From assembly GCA_964392245.1 (NCBI GenBank), contig CAYMOX010000015.1, forward strand, positions 1 through 64,000: a stretch of 64,000 bases of DNA. Reading direction: 5' to 3'. The DNA comes from JAAUUJ01 sp964392245 (GTDB lineage: Bacteria; Cyanobacteriota; Cyanobacteriia; Thermostichales; Thermostichaceae). The notes below the pieces were generated by a model. That model was not told the origin of the DNA, did no database searches, and worked only from the letters and a program-made list of their open reading frames with translations. A program made the translations under genes and the position numbers. Position 1 is the first letter of the stretch. Every line of letters begins with the position of its first letter. Of this stretch, positions 17,791 to 26,548 are shown one piece after another.

Positions 17791-18252
17791 TCAGGCCCTG
17801 ACCAGCGCGGATGAAGTTCCTCGCAGCACTTTTAGATCCTCGGCATCCAGCTCCACAGGCGTGCCACTCTGGATCAATTCCGCGAAGTTCTCATTGGGGA
17901 CCATCAGGCAGAGGGCATACAGTCGTCCGGATCCGGTGTTCTGAATCTCATGGATGCCAGTGGCAGGCACCAGCAGACTATCGCCTGCCCGAATCGGGAT
18001 CTGCTTCCCATCACAGACGGCGATCCCTTCCCCCCTGAGGATAAAAAACATCTCCACCGCCAGCATGTGCTGATTCGGAGGGGTCCGCCCGCCTTCATCA
18101 AAGATCTCCACACAAAAGGTGAGAGACACGTTAGCAATGGTCTGGTCGAAGACAAGCGCCAGTCGATTGGTATCCCCTGGACTGATGCGGAACGCCTGGT
18201 AGTCGGTGGGGGATTTAACCACGGGAAGCATACAGTGAGAGGTGGGAACCAT
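17791..18252 (-). CDS. Cupin-domain protein
   Basis: The 153-residue protein carries one cupin barrel. Motif 1 (VEMFFILRGEGIAVCDGKQIPIRAGD, about residues 66-91) has a reduced set of metal ligands, and motif 2 is PATGIHEIQNTG with its histidine. A single mononuclear metal site or pure ligand binding is possible. It is followed 30 bases upstream on the same strand by the isochorismatase-like hydrolase, suggesting one operon acting on a small amide or organic acid, but no substrate can be assigned. An alternative ATG at 18231 would remove seven residues. Confidence 0.8.
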   Translation of the reverse strand: MVPTSHCMLPVVKSPTDYQAFRISPGDTNRLALVFDQTIANVSLTFCVEIFDEGGRTPPNQHMLAVEMFFILRGEGIAVCDGKQIPIRAGDSLLVPATGIHEIQNTGSGRLYALCLMVPNENFAELIQSGTPVELDAEDLKVLRGTSSALVRA

Positions 18253-18282
18253 TGACCGCTCTCCGGTAGTCAGGGCATGGAA

Positions 18283-19062
18283 TCAAGAAACCAGTGAACT
18301 GATCAGCGTCTGGGAATCCGTCACAAAGCCAAAACACTGCTTTGTATTGTAGAGAGTGGCCTGTAGACAGTACTCCGGCGAGGTGGTGGCGGTGCAGTCC
18401 TCCAGCAGAATGCAGTCATACCCCAGAAAGTTGGCATCCTGCAGGGTCACCAGTACACACTGATCGGCATTGACTCCGGCAAAAAAGAGGGTGGTTCGCC
18501 CTAGATTGCGGAGAATACTATCGAGTGGGGTATCCCAGAATCCACTCATACGGTACTTATCCAGCTGAATATCCTGAGGAAGCTGCTGCAGTTCCGCCAC
18601 CACCGCTGCTGCCCAGCTGCCTTTGATCAACACCGGAGCCCCGTTGGCCGGGAGCGGATCCCCCAGCCCCACTCCTGTGCCAGTGGGGTTATAGACATGA
18701 CGCAGTCCAGCGCTGATATTGGCCAGATCGGGACGGTTGCCCCAGTTCACCCACAGGATCGGCACCTGAACCTGACGCAGATGGGGTAGTAATGTTTGCA
18801 GCGGCTGGATCGGTTGGCGGGCCGGACTCACATCCACCCCAATGCTGGCCAGCCACCCCTGAGGATGGCAGAAGTCATTTTGCATATCGATCACCAGCAA
18901 CGCCGCTTTGGCCAGATCCAGGCGCAGGGTTTTGGTGTGCGTGGAGAGGATGATGGGCTGGGACGGTAAAGGGGGGCGGGAAATATCAGCAACCTCGGCA
19001 TCCACCCCCCAGGCATTCGGGGGAATTCCTAAAGAATGGAGATGACGATGGCAAAAGTCCAT
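18283..19062 (-). CDS. Isochorismatase-family cysteine hydrolase
   Basis: The 259-residue protein has the catalytic triad of the family: Asp in LLVIDMQNDF (about residue 60), Lys in LDKYRMSGFWDT (about residue 164) and Cys in GVNADQCVLVTL (about residue 197). These enzymes hydrolyse amides or carbamates; the N-terminal extension and Asp-Met-Gln-Asn-Asp context recall ureidoacrylate or N-carbamoyl hydrolases of the RutB group. It is probably co-transcribed with the downstream cupin gene. The exact substrate is unknown. Confidence 0.87.
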   Translation of the reverse strand: MDFCHRHLHSLGIPPNAWGVDAEVADISRPPLPSQPIILSTHTKTLRLDLAKAALLVIDMQNDFCHPQGWLASIGVDVSPARQPIQPLQTLLPHLRQVQVPILWVNWGNRPDLANISAGLRHVYNPTGTGVGLGDPLPANGAPVLIKGSWAAAVVAELQQLPQDIQLDKYRMSGFWDTPLDSILRNLGRTTLFFAGVNADQCVLVTLQDANFLGYDCILLEDCTATTSPEYCLQATLYNTKQCFGFVTDSQTLISSLVS

Positions 19063-19131
19063 GGAGATCCAGGGATGAAAGAAGCCAGGACATTCTCAAT
19101 AGAGCAGGGATCGACCTGAGAAGCGGTGATT

Positions 19132-20430
19132 TCAGTTACCATTTGCAGAGATCATGGCCCCCTCCTGAAACCAGTGATCCCAGGACTGGCTGGGAGACAT
19201 GGGCATTGAGCGTAAACTCAGAAGCCGCTGAACTGCCTGGGGATGACGAAGCGCCTGTAGACACACCTCAGCAACTTCCTGGACCTCCAGAACACCCGAG
19301 GGCGTAGTATCGGAGATGAACTGCGTCACAGTACCCGCGTCAGCCTCGGATCCTGCCACCACGCGGATCAAGGTGGGTCGCAACCCCTGAGACTGCAGCC
19401 AGGCTTCCACCTCCGTGCTGGGGGCCACGGTCAAGACCACCAGTTGAGGTAAAGGCTGAGCCCGATAGGCCCCCAGGGTTTGTATCTGGAGCCCAAAGGG
19501 ACCCGGGGCAAAGTGAGGATTCAGCTGCTTGTCCTGCTCAAACTTGCTCAGCATCACCTGAAAAGCACGAATGCAACTGGGATCGAGGGGAGGGGCATCC
19601 GGGAGGGTGCGGGCGCGGAAGGTGGGGATCATCTCCGCAAAGGGAAAGCGCAGACGCTGCCAGGTTTCGGGGTGTGTATCAAAAGAGATGGAGTAGGCAA
19701 CATTATCCCAGCCCTGCTGTGTGCGGACAAAAAACTTATAGCGCTTGCCATCCCCCCGCACCCGTAGTTCGATGCCAGTGAAGGCAGAAAGATCCAGAGG
19801 GGGGTTCAGATTGCGCATGCGAATGGAGGCAAATCCGCCCGAATTGGCCGTGGATACCACGCCCGTGAAGAGTCCTCCCTCTGGGGTCAAGTGCAAAACA
19901 CTTTCGCTCACCCCCCCCATGACCACATCATCCAGGGCTCCCCACAGCTCCTTTAGATTAGGGGTCGGATGTTGAAAGTCAAACAGCAGGTGATCGGGCA
20001 CCTCGGCCCAGCTTGCTTCTGCCACATGTGCCAGTTGCTCCAGCGTGACAAAGTGCGGATCCTGCCAGTGGGGATCCTGCAACCACACCAGCAGGGCTTG
20101 GGTGCGCCGCAACGGCTCGGACTGCAGCTGACTGGCCGCCAGGATCTCAACCGTCTCTCCCCAAACCCGCTGCGTGGAAATCGGAGATGGGGTAAGAATC
20201 TGCACAGGGTGCCCCTGATCCAGAAGCTGTTGCACCAGACGCCGTCCCATTTGACTTTCACTTCCCGCCACCAGCACCCGCATCGGTTCCGGTTGGGTCA
20301 AGGTTGCGGAGGTGGCTTCAGAGGTATCCATTCCCAACCATCCTCGCAGTTGCTGAACTGTTGAACCAAGGGAAAAAGCATCGAAATAGTTGAGGGTGGC
20401 TAGAAATCGGCTCAAATCCCAGGCAGGCAT
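19132..20430 (-). CDS. CIA30-domain protein inserted in a split NAD(P)-binding fold
   Basis: Residues 1-150 carry a Rossmann start (MRVLVAGSESQMGRRLVQQLL, about residues 50-70). The middle (about 150-310) is a complex I intermediate-associated protein 30 domain: LFDFQ, WGALDDVVMGGVSES, GIELRVRGDGKRYKFFVRT and the WQRLRFPFAEM segment. The last 120 residues resume the SDR-like fold (PSGVLEVQEVAEVCLQAL). The CIA30 module is therefore inserted into an atypical SDR that has lost YxxxK. In cyanobacteria such proteins are thought to help assemble NDH-1 or other thylakoid complexes. It lies 27 bases downstream of thiD on the same strand. Confidence 0.82.
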   Translation of the reverse strand: MPAWDLSRFLATLNYFDAFSLGSTVQQLRGWLGMDTSEATSATLTQPEPMRVLVAGSESQMGRRLVQQLLDQGHPVQILTPSPISTQRVWGETVEILAASQLQSEPLRRTQALLVWLQDPHWQDPHFVTLEQLAHVAEASWAEVPDHLLFDFQHPTPNLKELWGALDDVVMGGVSESVLHLTPEGGLFTGVVSTANSGGFASIRMRNLNPPLDLSAFTGIELRVRGDGKRYKFFVRTQQGWDNVAYSISFDTHPETWQRLRFPFAEMIPTFRARTLPDAPPLDPSCIRAFQVMLSKFEQDKQLNPHFAPGPFGLQIQTLGAYRAQPLPQLVVLTVAPSTEVEAWLQSQGLRPTLIRVVAGSEADAGTVTQFISDTTPSGVLEVQEVAEVCLQALRHPQAVQRLLSLRSMPMSPSQSWDHWFQEGAMISANGN

Positions 20431-20457
20431 GGGGTATCTCCGTCAGAACGCGCTCCC

Positions 20458-21327
20458 TCATGACCTTAGCAGAGGAAAGAAATGTCCCACCGGACCCTGT
20501 CCATGACCAATGGCCAGTGCATGGGCAATTGCCTGGGTGACATAGGTTTTTCCCTGCAGAACGGCTGTCCAGGGATCGGCTCCTAGGGCCAGCTGGGCAG
20601 TAATGGCCGCCGAAAGGGTGCAGCCGGTGCCGTGAGTGTGAGCCGTGGGAACTGGAGGACTGTTGAGAATACGCAGGCTCTCCCCATCCCACCAGACATC
20701 GGTTCCCCGCAGATCTGCCTCCATCCCACCTCCCTTCACCAGCACTGCTCGCGGACCCAAGTGGGTGTGGATCTCTTGAGCAGCAGTTTGCATATCCTCC
20801 AGAGTATCGATGTTCATACCGCTCAGAATCTGGGCTTCAAAGCGGTTGGGGGTGACGATCTGGGCCAGCGGAATCAGTTGGGTTCGCATCGCCTCAATCG
20901 CCTCATCCTCCAGCAGTTGAGCGCCCGTGCGTGACACCATCACTGGATCCACCACCAGCCGCCCCAATGACCAGCGCCGGATCTGCTCCGCCACGGTGTA
21001 GATGATCTCTGCATTCAACAGCATGCCCGTTTTGGCCGCCTCCACAGCAAGATCCGTCATCACCGCGCCAATTTGAGCTGCCACCGCCTCGGCTGACAAT
21101 GCATCCACTCGCGCCACCCCCTGGGTATTCTGGGCAGTCACACAGGTGAGGGCACTGGTGCCATGCACACAGTGAAAGGCAAAGGTGCGCAGATCCGCCT
21201 GGATCCCGGCTCCCCCTCCACTATCGGAGCCTGCAATGGTCAGGGCTACCGCCGGGGTCAACTCCTTGGGGATGAGCTGATCGAGGGGAATCGTGACCCA
21301 GAGGGCAGGATCAGCGGTGGAAGTCAT
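20458..21327 (-). CDS. thiD: Hydroxymethylpyrimidine/phosphomethylpyrimidine kinase
   Basis: It phosphorylates HMP and HMP-P for thiamin synthesis. The 289-residue protein has VALTIAGSDSGGGAGIQADLR (about residues 28-48), VVDPVMVSRTGAQLL, LVKGGGMEADLRGTDVWW and the anion-hole/ATP site HTHGTGCTLSAAITAQLA (about residue 228). The normal length is near 265; an N-terminal extension of about 25 residues precedes the ribokinase-like fold. It is the first gene of a pair with the CIA30 protein. No TPP riboswitch is visible in the 55-base upstream gap. Confidence 0.95.
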   Translation of the reverse strand: MTSTADPALWVTIPLDQLIPKELTPAVALTIAGSDSGGGAGIQADLRTFAFHCVHGTSALTCVTAQNTQGVARVDALSAEAVAAQIGAVMTDLAVEAAKTGMLLNAEIIYTVAEQIRRWSLGRLVVDPVMVSRTGAQLLEDEAIEAMRTQLIPLAQIVTPNRFEAQILSGMNIDTLEDMQTAAQEIHTHLGPRAVLVKGGGMEADLRGTDVWWDGESLRILNSPPVPTAHTHGTGCTLSAAITAQLALGADPWTAVLQGKTYVTQAIAHALAIGHGQGPVGHFFPLLRS

Positions 21328-21382
21328 GGCAAATCCTCATGGCAATGGGAAATGAATTTCAACGACATGGGACAGCAACCCT

Positions 21383-22639
21383 CTACTCCAGCGGCTCCCC
21401 AAAGTTTTTTTCGATCGCCTGCAGTCCCCCTGAAACCAGCCATTGATCAATATCCACCTGGTGATGGGGATGCAGGTTGTGCCAGTCTTCCCCCAGCAGT
21501 GCGTCCACATGGGCTGTGGAGGGATGGGTCGTGGCGCGGTGCATGTAGCCGATAAAGGGATCCACTAGAGAACTGTAGTACATGCGTTCCGCCCAGGGCA
21601 GGTTGGGCAGGATCTCCTCGCGAAAGGCTTCCGGCGACACCAGTTCCACCTTCAGGGCTCGGTCGGGATCCACGGCCAGGGTCAGTTCCCGAAAGTAGCG
21701 GTTTTTGAGGGGGCGCCAGCGATTGACAAGATGAAAAATGGTGTAACTGCCGTTCTCCGGATCGGTTTCTCCTTCGCCAAACAGGTGAGTCAGCCGCATC
21801 ATGCTGCGAGCAATCGTGTCGATATCCGACATGTAGGCCATCGAGTCTTCATGGACAGGAAAATACTTCAAAGGCAAATTGAGGGTGGGGCCGCCCGGGA
21901 TCTTGAGTTTGGCCTTACCCACCAGAGCCGCAAACAGCTGGTAACCCACCTTAAAGTCATCCACAATCAGGCCTGGGTTGCGAGCAGCCACCTCTTTGAC
22001 AGGAATGTGGTGCATGACGATATCCGGGCGAAAGATCAACAAATTAAAGGGGAAGGTTCCTGCCTCCACCTCTTCTTTGAGATAGGTTTCCGCCTCCAGC
22101 TTGGAGAAGCCATAGGCATTGTGGTGCACCATTTCGCCGGGATCATGGAATTCTTCCGCCACATGAAACTCCCCATCCGGCTGATCGGCGCGCTCAAAAA
22201 CATAGAAGGTGGAGGTGTGGCAAACGGTGCGGGGAATGTACTTCACCTGCTTGGCCGTCTCCATAAAGTTGCGGGTGTAATCGCGGTTAGTAATGCTAGA
22301 GCGCTTATCCCCCAATTTTTTGTAGGTGACATCCCCGGCAATGTGGATCCAGCAGTCAGCCTTGAGCTCATTGATCTGCTCCGGACAACCAAATTGAGGA
22401 GATTTGAGTTCGCCCGCAATCGCCGTCACCCGATGCCGTTCAGAGGCCATGCCAATGGAGTGGAGCACCTGATCCAGGCGGGTATCCACCTCCTCCTGGG
22501 CCTTACTGCCGCGCACTTTGGGCCGGATCAGCACCGCAACCCGGGCCTGGGGTAGAGTTTCCAGAAACCAGAACAGAGTCCAGCGACCGACAAATCCGGT
22601 CACTCCGTCCAGGAAAGCTACATGTTGCTCGGAGATCAT
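21383..22639 (-). CDS. Extended SDR, thioester-reductase/male-sterility-like
   Basis: The 418-residue protein opens with a modified Rossmann motif (AFLDGVTGFVGRWTLFWFLE, residues 7-26) as in the NAD-binding_4 family, which includes carboxylic-acid reductase R domains and fatty acyl reductases. FRPDIVMHH and HNAYGFSKLEAETYL (YxxxK, catalytic Tyr-Lys near residue 180) are intact. No carrier or adenylation domain is attached, so it acts as a free-standing reductase or epimerase-like enzyme; the substrate is unknown. ATG 22639 is preferred over a codon 45 bases upstream because GGAG precedes it and homology starts there. Confidence 0.8.
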   Translation of the reverse strand: MISEQHVAFLDGVTGFVGRWTLFWFLETLPQARVAVLIRPKVRGSKAQEEVDTRLDQVLHSIGMASERHRVTAIAGELKSPQFGCPEQINELKADCWIHIAGDVTYKKLGDKRSSITNRDYTRNFMETAKQVKYIPRTVCHTSTFYVFERADQPDGEFHVAEEFHDPGEMVHHNAYGFSKLEAETYLKEEVEAGTFPFNLLIFRPDIVMHHIPVKEVAARNPGLIVDDFKVGYQLFAALVGKAKLKIPGGPTLNLPLKYFPVHEDSMAYMSDIDTIARSMMRLTHLFGEGETDPENGSYTIFHLVNRWRPLKNRYFRELTLAVDPDRALKVELVSPEAFREEILPNLPWAERMYYSSLVDPFIGYMHRATTHPSTAHVDALLGEDWHNLHPHHQVDIDQWLVSGGLQAIEKNFGEPLE

Positions 22640-22922
22640 GCCTGCTCCAGTAGGGGGATCAAAGGAAACAAGGTGGCGTCGCAATAGTACTCTACTAAAC
22701 TGCGGCCAGGGTGAAAAACCGACCCCCAGGGACGGTTATTGCTGTTGTGAGCGTTTTTCTCATCAGGATAGTCTAGACTCAAGTTGTAAACAAAAGTATA
22801 CGTTTCATGTATCAGGTTTAGCTCAGCTGTTGTATCTCTTCACCGACTAATGCCCACACTTGTGCCTCAACCTCGCTTGTGGTTGTTCCAACACCCGACC
22901 CTGACTCAGGAGGAGAGTTGCT

Positions 22923-25391
22923 ATGTTTGAACGATTTACAGACCGATCCATCACTGTCATCATTGCAGCTCAGGGGGAGGCCCGGCGCTTACGGCAATCC
23001 GTGGTGGGCACCGAGTTAATCCTGCTGGGCCTGCTGCAGGAGGACAAAGGTCCGGCGGTGACCCTGCTGGCTCAGGTAGGGATCACGACCGACAACGTCC
23101 GATCCCATGTGGAGCAGCGCCTCGCAGACCGCACTGGCAGAACCCCGACCGAAATTCCCTTTACTCCCAAGGCTAAATTGATTCTGGAGCAGGCGGTTGT
23201 CCTTTCTCAGGAATTGCAGACGGATCGGATCGATCCCGAGCATCTGCTTCTCAGTCTGACCCAGGATGAAGACAACGAAGCCCGTCGTATTCTGCAAATT
23301 CTGGGGGCAGACCTGGATCAACTGGCAGCCGATTTACTGAAGCAATTGCGCCAACCTCTTGTTGTAGCGGCAACCAAGGAGCGCTCTCCTGAGGGTTCCC
23401 GTCCATCCCGGGGCCATTCAACCCTCAAGGAATTTGGGATTAATCTGACAGAGCGAGCCAAGTCCGGCGCTCTCGATCCGTTGGTGGGGAGGCAACGGGA
23501 ACTGGATCGAGTGATTCAAATCCTGGGGCGTCGCACCAAAAACAATCCCGTCCTTCTGGGAGAGCCTGGAGTTGGAAAAACGGCTGTTGCCGAAGGGCTA
23601 GCCCAACGGATCGTGGATGGAACCGTTCCCACTGATCTTCGCGATAAGCAGGTGATCAGCCTGAATATGGCGGCCCTAGTGTCCGGCACCCAGATGCGCG
23701 GGGCCTTTGAAGAGCGTCTCACCAACCTGGTTCAGGAGGTGCGGCAGGATCCCAGCATTATCCTCTTCCTGGATGAACTGCATACTCTGGTGGGGGCAGG
23801 CTCATTGCAGGGGGGGATTGACGCGGCCAATATCTTAAAACCCGCCCTGGCTCGCGGGGAGCTGCAATGCATTGGAGCCACCACCCTGGCTGAGTACCGC
23901 CAGCACATTGAAAAGGATGCTGCCCTGGAGCGCCGTTTTCAGCCCGTACAGGTGGGGGAACCTTCCGTTAGTGAAACCATCGAGATCCTCTTTGGTCTCC
24001 GGTCTCGCTATGAGGATCACCACCAGCTGTCCATTAGTGACCCTGCCCTGGTGGCCGCAGCCCAACTTGCCGATCGCTACATCGCCGATCGTTTCCTGCC
24101 CGACAAAGCCATTGATCTGATTGATGAAGCCGGTTCCCGCGTCCGCGTGCGGCAGGCCATGCAGTCTCCTACACGGCAACTGAAGCAGCAACTGCAGTCC
24201 GTGATCCAGGCCAAAGAAGCCGCCGTTGAACGCCAGGACTTTGAACATGCCTCCCAGCTGCGCGATCAGGAACTGGCGCTGGAACAGCAGATCAAAGATC
24301 TGAAGGCAGAAGAACGGTCCCAGGCTCCGGCTGTACAGGTGGAGGACATTGCCCAGGTGGTGGAAGCCTGGACAGGCATCCCAGTGAATCAGTTGACAGA
24401 AACGGAATCCCGCATGCTCATGCACCTGGAGGAAACTCTGCATCAACGGGTGATCGGTCAGGAAGAAGCGGTGTCTGCCGTGGCCCGAGCCATTCGTCGT
24501 TCTCGCATTGATCTGCGGGATCCCGACCGTCCTCTGGGTAGCTTTATCTTCATGGGACCCACAGGGGTGGGCAAAACTGAATTGGCCAAAGCTCTGGCCA
24601 GCAGCCTCTTCGGTACTGAAGAATCCATGATCCGGCTGGATATGTCGGAGTACATGGAGCCCCACACTGTCTCCAAGCTGATCGGCTCACCTCCAGGCTA
24701 TGTGGGTTATGGGGAGGGGGGCAAACTCACGGAAGCTGTGCGCCGCCGTCCTTACACGGTCGTTCTTCTGGATGAGATCGAGAAGGCTCACCCCGATGTC
24801 TTCAATCTGCTCTTGCAGCTGCTTGAGGACGGTCACCTCACTGATGCTCAGGGGCGCAGGGTTAGCTTCAAAAACACGATGATTATCCTCACGTCTAATG
24901 TGGGGGCTCGCGTTCTGGAGAAGGGGTCGGCTGGGTTTGGCTTTGATACCTTGGCGGATCACGATCCTCAGTCCCAGTACCAGGCGATGCGGGAACGGGT
25001 ACGAGAGGAGCTCCAGCAGATGTTCCGGCCTGAATTCCTGAATCGCTTGGATGACATCATCGTCTTCCGAGCCCTCAACCGTGAGGAATTGCGGCAGGTG
25101 GCTGACCTGCTTCTGCAGGAAATCACCGATCGTCTGGAGAGCCAGCAGCAGATCCATCTCACGGTCACCCCGGCGGGCAAAGATTATCTGGTCAGTCAGG
25201 GGTACGACCCTACCTACGGGGCACGACCGCTGCGCCGCACCCTGATACGCCTGGTGGAAGATCCGCTGGCAGAAGCCCTGCTGCGAGGGGATATCCAGTC
25301 GGGTGAACAGGTCACCCTGGATCTGGAAGCGGAGGTCGGACTGGTGGTTCGCAGTGAACGCAGCAGACAACTGGTGGCAGCTTCCGTCTAA
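22923..25391 (+). CDS. clpC: ClpC-type AAA+ ATPase/chaperone
   Basis: A Hsp100 unfoldase that feeds proteins to Clp protease. The 822 residues contain a double Clp_N repeat (residues 1-145), AAA1 with Walker A GEPGVGKT (about 215), the middle region with a UVR motif (EAAVERQDFEHASQLRDQEL), AAA2 with GPTGVGKTELAKALA (about 542) and the Clp D2-small domain. SAGFGFDTLADHD holds the GF-type loop expected for ClpP binding. The start after TCAGGAGGAGAG is strong. The N-domain is divergent from the main cyanobacterial ClpC (VIIAAQGEARRLRQSVVGTELILLG), so it may be a second ClpC paralogue. Confidence 0.93.
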   Translation: MFERFTDRSITVIIAAQGEARRLRQSVVGTELILLGLLQEDKGPAVTLLAQVGITTDNVRSHVEQRLADRTGRTPTEIPFTPKAKLILEQAVVLSQELQTDRIDPEHLLLSLTQDEDNEARRILQILGADLDQLAADLLKQLRQPLVVAATKERSPEGSRPSRGHSTLKEFGINLTERAKSGALDPLVGRQRELDRVIQILGRRTKNNPVLLGEPGVGKTAVAEGLAQRIVDGTVPTDLRDKQVISLNMAALVSGTQMRGAFEERLTNLVQEVRQDPSIILFLDELHTLVGAGSLQGGIDAANILKPALARGELQCIGATTLAEYRQHIEKDAALERRFQPVQVGEPSVSETIEILFGLRSRYEDHHQLSISDPALVAAAQLADRYIADRFLPDKAIDLIDEAGSRVRVRQAMQSPTRQLKQQLQSVIQAKEAAVERQDFEHASQLRDQELALEQQIKDLKAEERSQAPAVQVEDIAQVVEAWTGIPVNQLTETESRMLMHLEETLHQRVIGQEEAVSAVARAIRRSRIDLRDPDRPLGSFIFMGPTGVGKTELAKALASSLFGTEESMIRLDMSEYMEPHTVSKLIGSPPGYVGYGEGGKLTEAVRRRPYTVVLLDEIEKAHPDVFNLLLQLLEDGHLTDAQGRRVSFKNTMIILTSNVGARVLEKGSAGFGFDTLADHDPQSQYQAMRERVREELQQMFRPEFLNRLDDIIVFRALNREELRQVADLLLQEITDRLESQQQIHLTVTPAGKDYLVSQGYDPTYGARPLRRTLIRLVEDPLAEALLRGDIQSGEQVTLDLEAEVGLVVRSERSRQLVAASV

Positions 25392-25410
25392 ATCCGAACT
25401 CAAAGTGCCG

Positions 25411-25441
25411 GAGGCTGGTCATTTCAGACTGGCCTCTTTTT
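25411..25441 (+). terminator. Rho-independent terminator after clpC
   Basis: A 10-bp stem GAGGCTGGTC/GACTGGCCTC (two wobble pairs) with loop ATTTCA is followed by five T. It starts 20 bases after the clpC stop and its T-run abuts the convergent gmk stop. Confidence 0.85.
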
Positions 25442-26064
25442 CACTTGCAAGGAGAGTCGTAAAGATAAAGCTCCAGTTCCTGGAGGGCACGCTCGATATT
25501 GTCGTTGATGATCACATAGTCAAATTCCTGGATCGCCTCCAGCTCAGCGCTTGCCTGATCTAACCGCTGCTGAATACTGGTTTCGGAATCCTGGGCCCGT
25601 TCGCGCAGACGGCGTTCTAACTCCTGCAGAGAGGGGGGTTTAAGAAAAATGCGGATCGCTTCTGGCCACACCTTCACCACCTGGCGCGATCCCGCCAGTT
25701 CAATTTCCAGGAGCACGTCATACCCCTGTTCTAATTTCTTCTGTACAGGCCTGAGGGGCGTGCCGTAAAAGTTATTGGCATATTCAGCCCACTCCAGCAG
25801 TCCTCCGGATTCCCGCAGGGCAATAAACTCTTCCCGAGAGCAGAAGTAATAGTTAATCCCCTCTGCTTCTCCAGGCCGGGGGGCACGGGTGGTCACCGAG
25901 ACAGAATAATGCAAAGTGGGATGATGCTTCAGTAAGCGCTCGATCAGGGTTCCTTTGCCCACCCCACTGGGTCCGGTCAGGACCAGCAGCCGTCCCCGCT
26001 CTGGCCGATCCGATCCGGAGGCTGGATCAGTGCCAGGTTCAGGAAGGGTAAGGGAATCAGACAT
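25441..26064 (-). CDS. gmk: Guanylate kinase
   Basis: It phosphorylates GMP to GDP. The 207 residues include the P-loop GPSGVGKGTLIERLL (about residues 31-45), the GMP-binding SVTTRAPRPGEAEGINYYF, YGTPLRPVQ, and LEIELAGSRQVVKVWPEAIRIFL. The N-terminal 25 residues are a non-conserved acidic/Pro extension. It is downstream of remA on the same strand (64-base gap), the conserved RemA-Gmk order of many Gram-positive bacteria and cyanobacteria. Confidence 0.97.
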   Translation of the reverse strand: MSDSLTLPEPGTDPASGSDRPERGRLLVLTGPSGVGKGTLIERLLKHHPTLHYSVSVTTRAPRPGEAEGINYYFCSREEFIALRESGGLLEWAEYANNFYGTPLRPVQKKLEQGYDVLLEIELAGSRQVVKVWPEAIRIFLKPPSLQELERRLRERAQDSETSIQQRLDQASAELEAIQEFDYVIINDNIERALQELELYLYDSPCK

Positions 26065-26128
26065 AATCTCGGAAGGCTGTTTCAGCTCAGCACCAGACTG
26101 TGGGTGAAAAAGTTCTTCCTAGAATACC

Positions 26129-26395
26129 TCAATCTTCATCGGATACACCTAATCGGCTGGTCATAAAGCGATGGGCCACGGTTTCCGGTTGAATGGCCGA
26201 CAGTACCACATGTCCGGAGTCCATAATGATCACGGAGCGCTGCCGCCGACCGTAGGTGGCATCCACCAGTTGCCCCCGCTCACGCGCATCGGACACGATC
26301 CGTTTAATGGGTGCAGAATCTGGACTAACAATGGCCACCACCCGTGCTGCAGCCACGATATTGCCAAATCCAATGTTAATGAGTCGGACATCCAT
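26129..26395 (-). CDS. remA: RemA/DUF370 DNA-binding regulator
   Basis: The 88-residue protein fits the RemA family: VRLINIGFGNIVAAARVVAIVSP at the N-terminus, SDARERGQLVDATYGRRQRSVIIMDSGHV in the middle, then LSAIQPETVAHRF. In Bacillus RemA activates extracellular-matrix operons by wrapping DNA in ring assemblies; the cyanobacterial role is not established. The ATG at 26395 is at the conserved MDVRLINIG start; a longer frame upstream is not homologous. It pairs with gmk as an operon and is divergent from rqcH. Confidence 0.92.
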   Translation of the reverse strand: MDVRLINIGFGNIVAAARVVAIVSPDSAPIKRIVSDARERGQLVDATYGRRQRSVIIMDSGHVVLSAIQPETVAHRFMTSRLGVSDED

Positions 26396-26548
26396 AGGGA
26401 GCTGATCCTGGCAGCCTGCTGCCCCTGCATTGATCCTGTTTCTCCACCCTACAGAGAAAATACGATCATGACACCTGCAGGCCCAAGGGATGGACCCTGA
26501 CAATCCCACTTCCCTTGACGGAGGGATATTTACCTGGAGGGCACGATT

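Noticed and set aside
21328..21382. Possible TPP riboswitch ahead of thiD
   Set aside because: The gap is only 55 bases and lacks the conserved CTGAGA and ACCTGATC elements.
21731..22555. A 274-codon plus-strand frame opposite the SDR gene
   Set aside because: The opposite strand holds a reductase with full Rossmann and YxxxK motifs; this frame has none.
23835..24665. A 276-codon minus-strand frame within clpC
   Set aside because: It is a shadow of clpC, whose AAA+ motifs are intact on the other strand.
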